In this document: positions 51,875-62,335 of the stretch, piece by piece
How the letters are laid out: each line of letters starts with the position of its first letter
Numbering within the stretch: the stretch's first letter is position 1
DNA from: Chamaea fasciata
Taxonomy: Eukaryota; Chordata; Aves; Passeriformes; Sylviidae
Direction of reading: 5' to 3'
NCBI GenBank assembly: GCA_029207755.1
Contig: JARCOQ010000240.1
Coordinates: 59,635 to 123,634 of the forward strand
DNA length: 64,000 nucleotides
Translations under genes and position numbers: made by a program
The notes under the pieces: model-generated
What the model was told of the DNA's origin: nothing
The model's input: only the letters and a program-made list of their open reading frames with translations
The model's database searches: none

Positions 51875-52407
51875 GCAGCTCACCCCCACGGCCCCCTCCA
51901 CCTCCAGGAGCTGTCAAAACCCTCCTCAGGTTTTTGATGCCTCAAATGGGCCGCCCAAACCTCCCGAATACCCCCCAAAGCACCCAAAGCAGCCCCCAGG
52001 ACTCCCCCCAGACCCCCCACAACCCAAAAACCCCCTCCACGACAACTCAGGACCCCCAGGATCCCCCCAAATCCGCGCCCCCCTCACCCTGAGGTCCCGT
52101 TTGAGCCGCTCCACGTTGCGGACAGGCACCAGCTCATCAAGCCCCAAGCACCAACACCTGCGGGACTGGGATGGACTGAGAGCACTGCGAGGGTGACCAG
52201 AGAAACCTGGGATGGACGAAGAGTGGACTGGGATGAACTGGGATGAACTGGCAGGCGTGTGGGGGTCCATGGTGGCCACTCGGTGCCTTACTGGTCTATA
52301 CTGGGATGGGTCGGATGGCCCCAGGGGAGGGGGTGAGGCCACACTGGTCCAGACTGGGAGGGGAGTCACCATGGCGCCGGAGGCGGAGTCGAGGATACGA
52401 GCGAGGC
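51875..52407. other. Non-satellite island, copy 3
   Basis: This third copy of the island is closer to copy 1 than to copy 2. Differences from copy 1 are few: GAGCTGTCAAAACC for GAGCTATCAAAATC near 51908, and ACTGCGAGGGTG for ACTGGGAGGCTG near 52185. It is followed by array D through the same junction as copy 2 (GGGACAGCCAGGGCAACCC). The element order matches copy 1. As with the other copies, the parent gene is unknown. Confidence 0.85.
52088..52157 (-). other. Candidate 70-bp exon, island copy 3
   Basis: The sequence is identical to the candidate exon at 1955-2024, with the same CCCGCAG acceptor and GTGAGG donor and the same open phase (..ELVPVRNVERLKRDL). Full identity across about 50 kb, while the rest of the island shows substitutions, may be chance over 70 bp, recent conversion, or constraint. 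Confidence 0.4.
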
Positions 52408-52415
52408 AGGGACAC
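52370..52415 (-). other. Candidate second exon at island edge, copy 3
   Basis: This is the same 46-bp arrangement as in copies 1 and 2, with a CCTAG acceptor formed by the repeat and an ATG|GTGACT donor. The open frame reads ..LARILDSASGAM. It is tentative for the same reasons. Confidence 0.2.
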
Positions 52416-52899
52416 CTAGGGGACAGCCAGGGCAACCCAGGGACACCTAGGGGACAGCCAGGGCCCCCCCAGGGACACCCAGGGCACCCCCAGGGACACC
52501 CAGGGCACCCCCAGGGACACCTAGGGGACAGCCAGGGCCCCCCCCGCGACACCTAGGGGACAGCCAGGGAACCCCAGGGACACCCTGTGCACGCCCAGGG
52601 ACAGCCAGGGCACACCCAGGGACACCTAGGGGACAGCCAGGGCACCCTAGGGACAGCCAGGGCACCCCCAGGGACACCGAGGGCACAGCCAGGGCACTCC
52701 AGGGACACCCAGGGCACCCCCAGCGTCGCCGAGGGAACAGCCAGGGCACCCCAGGGACAGCGAGGGCACCCCCAGGGACACCTAGGGGACAGCCAGGGCA
52801 CCCTAGGGACAGCAGGGAACCCCCAGGGACACCAAGGGCAAAGCCAGGGCACCCTAGGGACAGCCAGGGTATCCTCAGGGACACCCAGGGCACCCCAAG

Positions 52900-54350
52900 G
52901 GACACCTAGGGGACAGCAAGGGCACCCCAGGGACACCCAGGGCATCCCAAGGGCCGCCTAGGGGACAGCCAGGGCACCCCCAAGGACACCTAGGGGACAG
53001 CCAGGGCACCCCCAGGGACACCTAGAGGACAGGCAGGGCACCCCCAGGGCACCCCAGGGACAGCCAGGGCACCCCAAGGGACAGCTAGGGAACAGCCAGG
53101 GTACCCCCAGGGGCAGCAAGGGGACAGCCAGGGCACCCCCAGGGACACCTAGGGGACAGCCAGGGACCCCAGGGAAACCAAGGGGACAGGCAGGGCACCC
53201 CCAGGGACACCTAGGGGACAGGTAGGGCACGCCCAGGGCCACGTAGGGGACCTCCAGGGCAACCTAGGGACAGCCAGGGCACCCCCAGGGACACCTAGGG
53301 CACCCCAGGGACACCTAGGGGACAGACAGGCCACCCCAGGGACACGCCGGGCACCCGCAGGGACACCTAGGGGACAGGCAGGGCACCCCCAGGGACAGCG
53401 AGGGGAAAGCCAGGGCACCCCCAGGGACACCTAGAGGACAGCCAGGGCCCCCCCAGGGACATCCAGTGCACCCCCAGGGACACCTAGGGGACAGCCAGGG
53501 CACCCCCGGGACACCTAAGGGACAGCCAGGGCACCCCCAGGGAGACCTAAAGGCCAGCCAGGGCACTCCAGGGACAGGCAGGGCACCCCAAGGGACACCT
53601 AGGGGACAGCCAGGGCACCCCCAGGGACACCAAGGGGACCCCCAGGGACACCTAGGGGACAGCCACGGCACCCCCAGGGACACCTAGGGGACAGGCAGGG
53701 CACCCCAGGGACAGCGAGGGCACCCCCAGGGACACCTAGGCGGCCTCCAGGGCGTCCCCAGGGACACCCTGGGCACCCCCAGGGACACCTACGGGATGCC
53801 CTGGGCACCCCCAAGGACACCTAGGGGACCTCCAGGGACATCTAGGGGACTGCCAGGGCACCCCAGGGACAGACAGGGCTCCCCCAGGGACACCTAGGGG
53901 ACAGCCAGGGTACCCCAGGGACAGCCAGGGGACAGCTAGGGCACCCCCAGGGACACCTACGGGACAGCCAGGGCACCCCAGGGATACCCTGGGAACCCCC
54001 AGGGACACCTAGGGGACAGCCAGGGCATTCCCAGGGACACCCAGGGCACCCCCAGGGACACCTAGGGGACAGGCAGGGCACCCCCAGGGACCCCTAGGGG
54101 ACAGCCAGGGCACCCTAGGGACAGCCAGGGCACCCCCAGGGACACTGACGGGACAGCCAGGGCACCCCAGGAACACCTAGGGCACAGCCAGGGCACCCTA
54201 GGGACAGCCAGGGCGCCCCCAGGGACACCTAGAGGACAGGCAGGGCACCCCCAAGCACACCTAAGGGACAGGCAGGGCACCCCCAGGGACACCGAGGGGA
54301 CAGCCAGGGCACCCTAGGGACAGCCAGGGCACCCTCAGGGACACCTAGTG
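52900..54350. repeat. Old segmental duplication, copy 1 (7.8-8.0-kb offset)
   Basis: This block matches 60705-62335. The offset is about 7805 bp at GGGCCGCCTAGGGG (near 52951 and 60756) and 8015 bp from about 53466, so copy 2 has gained about 210 bp between. Shared rare words include ACACGCCGGGCACCCGC, ACATCCAGTGCACCC, GGGAGACCTA and CCTAGGCGGCCTCCAGGGCG. Divergence by substitution is visible throughout. Confidence 0.65.
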
Positions 54351-57300
54351 GACAGCCAAGGCACCCTAGAAACAGCCAGGGCACGCCCAGGGACACCTAG
54401 GAGACAGCCAGGCCCCCCCAGGAACAGCTAGGGGACAGCCAGGGCACCCCAGGGACACCCAGGGCACCGCCAGGGACGCCTAGGGGACCTCCAGGGCACC
54501 CCCAGGGATACGTACGGGACAGCCATGGAACCCCAGTGACACCCAGTGCACCCCCAGGGACAGCCAGGGCACCCCCAGGGACACACTGTGCAACCCCAGG
54601 GACACCCAGGGAACCCCCAGGGACACCTAGGGGACAGCCAGGGCTCCCCAGGGACACCCAGGGCACACCCAGGGACACCTAGGGGACAGCCTGGGCACCC
54701 CCAGGGACAGCCAGGGCATCCCCAGGGACACCTAGGGGACAGCCGGGGCACCCCCAGGGACACCTAGGGGACAGGCAGGGCACTCCAGGGACAGCCAGGC
54801 CACCCCCAGGGATAGCGAGGGCACAGCCAGGGCACCCTAGGGACAGCCAGGGCACCCCCTAGGACACTTAGGGGACAGGCGGGGCACCCCCAGGGACACC
54901 TAGAGGACAGCCAGGGCACCCCAGGAACACCCAGGGGACAGCCAGGGCACCCTATGGACAGCCAGGGCACCCCCAGGGACACCTAGGTGACAGCCAGGGG
55001 CAACCCCAGGGACACCCAGGGCACCCCCAGGGACACCTAGGGGACAGCCGTGGCACCCCCAGGGACACCTAGGGGACAGCCAGGGCACCCCAGGGACACC
55101 CTGTGCACCCCCAGGGACACCCAGGGCACCCCCAGGGAACCCCAGAGACAGCAAGGGCACCCCCAGGGACATGTAGGGGACAGCCAGGGAACCCCAGGGA
55201 CACCCTGTGCACCCCCAGGGACACCCAGGGCACCCCCAGGGACACCTAGGGGACAGCCAGGGAGCCCCAGAGACAGCCAGGACCCCCCCAGGGACACGTA
55301 GGGGACAGCCAGGGCACCCAAGAGACAGCCAGGGAACCCCCAGGGACACCTAGGGGACAGCCAGGCCTCCCCAGAGACACCCAGGGCACACCCAGGGACA
55401 CCTAGGGGACCTCCAGGGCAACCCCAGGGACACCTAGGGGACCTCCAGGGCACACCCAGGGACACGTACGGGACAGCCAGGGAACCCCAGGGACACCCTG
55501 TGCACCCCCAGTGACAGCCAGGGCACCCTCAGGGACACCAAGGGGAAAGCCAGGGCCCCCCCAGGGACACCTAGGGGACCTCCAGGGCACCCCCAGGGAC
55601 ACGTACGGGAAAGTCAGGGAACCCCAGGGACACCCTGTGCACCCCCAGGGACACCCAGGGCACCCCCAGGGACACCGAGGCGACTGCCAGGGCACCCTAG
55701 GGAAAGCTAGGGCACCCCCAGGGACACCTAGGGGACAGCCAGGGCACCCTAGGGACAGCCAGGGCACCCCCAGGGACATCGAGGAGACAGCCAGGGCACC
55801 CTAGGGACAGCCAGGGCGCCCCCAGGGACACGTAGGGGACAGGCAGGGCACCTCCATGGACACCTAGAGGACACCGTGGGCTCCCCCAGGGACACCTAGG
55901 GAAAAGCCAGGGCACCCCAGGGCACCCCAGGGACACCCAGGGCACGCCCAGGGACACCTAGGACACAGCCAGGGCGCCCCTAGGGACACCTAGGGGACAG
56001 CCAGGGCACCCCAGGGACACCCAGGGCACCCCCAGGGACACCTAGGGGACCTCCAGGGCACCCCCAGGGACACGTACGGGACAGCCACGGAACCCCAGGG
56101 ACACCTAGGGGACAGCCAGGGAACCCCAGGGACACCTAGGGGACAGCCAGGGAACCCCAGGGACAGCCAGGGCACCGCCAGGGACACCTAGGGGACAGCC
56201 AGCGCACCCCCAGGGACACCCAGGGCACCCCCAGGGACACCTAGGGGACAGGCAGGGCACCCCCAGGGACACCTAGGGGACAGGCAGGGCACCCCCAGGG
56301 ACAGTGACGGGACAGTCAGGGCACGCCCAGAGACCCCTAGGGGACAGCCAGGGCACTCCCAGGGACACTCTGGGCACACACAGGGACACCTTGGGGACAG
56401 CCCGGACACCCTAGGGACAGCCAGGGCACCCCCAGGGACACCAAGGGGACATCCAGAGCACCCCGGGGAGAGCCAGGGGTCCCCCAGGGACACCTAGAGG
56501 AGAGTAAGGGCACCCCCAGGGACACCTAGGGGACAGGCAGGGCACCCCAGGGACAGCCAGGGCACCCCAAAGGGACACCTAGGAGACAGCCAGAGCCCCC
56601 ACAGGGACACCCAGGGGACAGCCAGGGCACCCCAGGGACACCCAGGGCACCCCCAGGGACACCGAGGGGACAGCAAGGGCACCCCCAGGGACACCTAGAG
56701 GACAGGCAGGGCACCCCCAGGGCACCCCAGGGAAACCCAGGGCACCCCCAGGGACAGCTAGGGGACAGCCAGGGCACCCCCAGGGACACCTAGGGGACAG
56801 CCAGGGCACCCCAGGGACACCAAGGGGACAGCCAGGGCACCCCCAGGGACACCTAGAGGACAGGCAGGGCACCCCCAGGGCACCCCAGGGAAACCCAGCG
56901 CACCCCCAGGGACACCGAGGGGACAGCCAGGGCACCCCCAGGGACACCTAGAGGACAGGCAGGGCACCCCCAGGGCACCCCAGGGAAACCCAGGGCACCC
57001 CCAGGGACAGATAGGGGACAGCCAGGGCACCCCCAGGGACACCTAGGGGACAGCCAGGGCACCCCAGGGACACCAAGGGGACAGCCAGGGAACACCCAGG
57101 GACACCCTGGGCACCCCCAGGGACACCGAGGGGACAGCCAGGGCACCCCAGGGACACCTAGGGGACAGGGAAGGCAACCCCAGGGACACCATGGGGACAG
57201 CCAGGGCGCCCCCTGGGCACCCCAGGGACAGTCAGGGCACCCCCAGGAACACCGAGGGGACAGCCAGGGCACTCCAGGGACAGCCAGGGCACCCCCAGGG

Positions 57301-60300
57301 ACACCTAGGGCACCCCCAGGGCACCCTAGGGACAGCCAGGGCACCCTCAGGGACACCTAGGGGACAGCCAGGGCCCCACCCAGGGACACCTAGGGGACAG
57401 CCAGGGCACTCCAGGGACAGCCAGGGCACCCGCAGGGATACCTAGGGGACAGCCAGGGCACCCCCAGGGACAGCCAGGGCAGCTCCAGGGACACGTAGGG
57501 GACAGCCAGGGCACCCCCAGGGACACCTAGGGGACAGCCAGGGCCCCCCCCGCGACACCTAGGGGACAGCCAGTGAACCCCAGGGACACCCTGTGCACCC
57601 CCAGGGACACCCAGGGCACACCCAGGGACACCTAGGGGACAGCCAGGGCACCCTAGGGACAGCCAGGGCACCCCCAGGGACACCGAGGGCACAGCCAGGG
57701 CACCCCCAGGGACACCGAGAGGACAGGCAGGGCACCCCCAGGGACACCTAGGGGACCTCCAGGGCACCCCCAGGAACACCCAGGGCACCTTCAGGGCCAC
57801 GTAGGGGACAGCCAGGGCACTCCAGGCACTCCCAGCGCACCCCCAGGGACACCTAGGGGACAGGCAGGGCGCCCCCAGGGCACCCCACGGACACCCAGGG
57901 CACCCCCAGGGACACGTACAGGACAGCCACGGCACCCCAGGGACAGCTAGGGCACCCCCAGGGACACCTAGGGGACAGCCAGGGCACTCCCAGGGACACC
58001 CTGGGCACCCCCAGGGACACCGAGGGGACAGCCAGGGCACCCCAGGGACACCTAGGGGACAGCGAAGGCAACCCCAGGGACACCTTGGGGACAGCTAGGG
58101 CCCCCCCTGGGCACCCCAGGGACAGCCAGGGCACCCCCAGAGATACCTAGGGGACAGCCAGGACTCCCCCAGGGACAGCCAGGGCACCCCCAGTGACACC
58201 TAGGGGACAGCCAGGGCACCCCAGGCACACCCAGGGCACCCCCAGGGACACCTAGGGGACAGCCAGGGCACCCCCAGGGACACCGAGGGCACAGAAAGGG
58301 CACCAAAGGGACAGCCAGGGCACCCCCAGGGACACCTAGGGGACAGCCAGGGCACCCCCAGTGACACCTAGGGGACAGCCAGGGCACCCCAGGCACACCC
58401 AGGGCACCCCCAGGGACACCTAGGGGACAGCCAGGGCACCCCCAGGGACACCTAGGGGACAGCCAGGGCACCCTAGGGACACCGAGGGCACAGAAAAGGC
58501 ACCCTAGGGACAGCCAGGGCACCCCCAGCGACACCTAGGCGGCAGCCTGGGCACCCCCAGGGACACCCAGGGCACCCCAGGGACACAGAGGGCACATCCA
58601 GGGCACCCTAGGGACAGCCAGGGCACCCCCAAGGACACCTAGGGGACACGCAGGGTACCCCCAGGGACAGCCAGGGCACCCCAGGGACACATAGGGCACA
58701 GCCAGGGCACCCTAGGGACAGCCAGGGAACCCCCAGAGACACCGAGGGCAACGCCAGGGCACCCTAGGGACAGCAAGGGCACCCCCAGGGACACCTAGGG
58801 GACAGGCAGGGCACCCCCAGGGACACCTAGGGGACAGCCAGGGCACCCCGAGGGACACCTAGGGAACAGCTAGGGCACCCCCAGGAACACCTAGGGGACA
58901 GCCAGGGCACCCCGAGAGACGCTAGGGCACCCCCAGGGACACCTAGGGGACAGCCAGGGCACCCTAGGGACAGCCAGGGCACCCCCAGGGACACCAAGGG
59001 CACAGCCAGTGCACCCTAGGGACAGCCAGGGCCCCCGCAGGGATATTTAATGCACCCCCAGGGACACCAAGGGCACAGCCAGGGCACCCCCAGGGACAGC
59101 CAGGGCCCCACCACGGACACATAGGAGACAGCCAGGGCACCCCAGGGCACCCCACGGACCCCCAGGGCACCCCCAGGGACACCTAGGGGACCTCCAGGGT
59201 ACCCCAGGGACACGTACGGGACAGCCAGGGCACCCCAGGGACACCCTGTGCACCCCCAGGGACACCCAGGGCACCCCCAGGAACACCTAGGGGACAGCCT
59301 GGGCCCCCCCAGGGACACCTAGGGGACAGCCATGGCACCCCAGGGACACCCAGGGCACCCCCAGGGACACCTAGGGGACAGCCAGGGCACCCCGAGGGAC
59401 AGGGAGGGCACCCCCAGGGACACCTAGGGGATAGCCAGGGCACCCCAGGCACACCCAGGGCTCCCCCAGAGCACCTAGGGGACAGCCAGGGCACCCCCAG
59501 GGACACCGAGGTCACCCCCAGGGACACCTACGGCACCCCCAGAGACACTGAGGGCACAGCCAGGGCACCCTAGGGACAGACAGGGCACTCCCAGAGACAT
59601 CGAGGGCACAGCCAGGGAACCCTAGGGACAGCGAGGGCACCCCCAGGGACACCTAGGGGACAAGCAGGGCACCCCCAGGGACACCTAGGGGACAGCCAGG
59701 GCACCCCCAGGGACACCTAGGGGACAGCCAGGGCACCCCGAGGGACACCAGGGCACCCCCAGGGACACCTAGGGGACAGCCAGGGCACCCCCAGGGATAC
59801 CAAGGGCATAGCCACGGCACCCTAGGGACAGCCAGGGCACCTTCAGGGACACTGACGGGACAGCCAGGGCACCCCAGGGACACCTAGGGGACAGCCAGGG
59901 CATCCCCAGGGACGCCCAGGGCACAACCAGGGACACCTAGGGGACAGCAAGGGCACCCTAGGGACAGCCAGGGCACCCCCAAAGACACCTAGGGGACAGG
60001 CAGGGCACCCACAGGGACACCAAAGGGACAGCCAGGGCACCCCGAGGGACACCAGGGCACCCCCAGGAATACCGAGGGGACAGCTAGGGCACCCTAGGGA
60101 TAGCCAGGGCACCCCCAGAAACACCAAGGGCATAGCCAGGGCACCCCTAGGGACACCAAGGGGACAGCCAGGGCACCCACAGGGACACCTAGGGGACAGC
60201 AAGGGCACCCCCAGGGACACCTAAGGGACACCCTGGGCACCCCCAAGGACACCAAGGGGACCCCCAGGGACACCTAGGGGACAGGCAGGGCACCCCAGGG

Positions 60301-60704
60301 ACAGCGAGGGCACTTCCAGGAACACCTAGGGGACCTCCAGGGAACCCCAGGGACACGTACGGGACAGCCAGGGAATCCCAGGGACACCCTGGGCGCCCCC
60401 AGGGACGCCGAGGGCCCCCCCAGGGACACCTAGGGGACAGCCAGGGCACCCTAGGGACAGCCAGGGCACCTCCAAGACACGAAGGGGACAGCCAGGGCAC
60501 CCCCAGGGACACCCAGGGCACCCCCAGGGACACCTAGGGGACAGCCAGGGCACTCCAGGGACAGCCAGGGCACACCCAGGGACACCTAGGGGACAGCCAG
60601 GGCACCCTAGGGACAGCCAGGGAACCCCCAGGGACACCAAGGGCACAGCCAGGGCACCCTAGGGACAGCCAGGGTACCCTCAGGGACACCCAGGGCACCC
60701 TAAG

Positions 60705-62335
60705 GGACACCTAGGGGACAGCCAGGGCACCCCAGGGACACCCAGGGCACCCCAAGGGCCGCCTAGGGGACAGCCAGGGCACCCCCAAGGACACCTAGGG
60801 GACAGCCAGGGCACCCCCAGGGACACCTAGAGGACAGGAAGGGCACCCCCAGGGCACCCCAGGGACAGCCAGGGCACCCCAAGGGACAGCAAGGGAACAG
60901 CCAGGGTACCCCCAGGGACACCAAGGGGACAGCCCAAACACCCCAAGGACAGCCAGGGCATCCCCAGGGACACCTGGGGGACAGCCAGGGCACCCCAGGG
61001 ACACCAAGGGGAACGCCAGGGCACCCCCAGGGACACCTAGGGGACAGCCAGGGCACCCCAGGGACACCAAAGGGGACAGCCAGGGCACGCCCAGGGACAC
61101 CTAGGGGACAGCCAGGGCACCCCAGGGACACCAAGGGGACAGCCAGGGCACCCCCAGGGACACCTAGGGGACAGCAAGGGACCCCAGGGAAACCAAGGGG
61201 ACAGGCAGGGCACCCCCAGGGACACCTAGGGGACAGGCAGGGCACGCCCAGGGCCACGTAGGGGACCTCCAGGGCACCCTAGGGACTGCCAGGGCACCCC
61301 CAGGGACACCTAGGGCACCCCAGGGACACCTAGGGGACAGCCAGGGCACCCCAGGGACACGCCGGGCACCCGCAGGGACACCTAGGGGACAGGCAGGGCA
61401 CACCCAGGGACAGCGAGGGGAAAGCCAGGGCACCCCCAGGGACACATAGAGGACAGCCAGGGCCACCCCAGGGACATCCAGTGCACCCCCAGGGACACCT
61501 AGGGGACAGCCAGGGCACCCCCGGGACACCTAAGGGACAGCCAGGGCACCCCCAGGGAGACCTAGGGGCCAGCCAGGGCACTCAAGGGACAGGCAGGGCA
61601 CCCCCAGGGACACCTAGGGGACAGCCAGGGAACCCCCATGGACACCAAGGGGACCCCCAGGGACACCTAGGGGACAGCCACGGCACCCCCAGGGACACCT
61701 AGGGGACAGCCAGGGCACCCCAGGGACAGCGAGGGCACCCCCAGGGACACCTAGGCGGCCTCCAGGGCGTCCCCAGGGACACCCTGGGCACCCCCAGGGA
61801 CACCTACGGGACGCCCTGGGCACCCCCAAGGACACCTAGGGGACCTCCAGGGACATCTAGGGGACTGCCAGGGCACCCCAGGGACAGCCAAGGCTCCCCC
61901 AGGGACACCTAGGGGACAGCCAGGGTACCCCAGGGACAGCCAGGGGACAGCCAGGGCACCCCCAGGGACACCTAGGGGACAGCCAGGTCACCCCAAGGAC
62001 ACCCAGGGCACCCCCAGGGACACCTACGAGACAGCAATGGCACCCCCAGGGACACCCTGGGCACCCCCATGGACACGTAGGGGACAGCCAGGGCACCCCA
62101 GGGACACCCTGGGAACCCCCAGGGACACCTAGGGGACAGCCAGGGCACCCCCAGGGACACCCAGGGCACCCCCAGGGACACCTAGGGGACAGGCAGGGCA
62201 CACCCAGAGACCCCTAGGGGACAGCCAGGGCACCCTAGGGACAGCCAGGGCACCCCCAGGGACACTGACGGGACAGCCAGGGCACCCCAGAAACACCTAG
62301 GGCACAGCCAGGGCACCCTAGGGACAGCCAGGGCA
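60705..62335. repeat. Old segmental duplication, copy 2
   Basis: This is the partner of 52900-54350. The extra roughly 210 bp lies about 60.93-61.14 kb and is made of units with GACACCAAGGGGACAGCC and GACAGCCCAAACACCCC. Confidence 0.6.
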
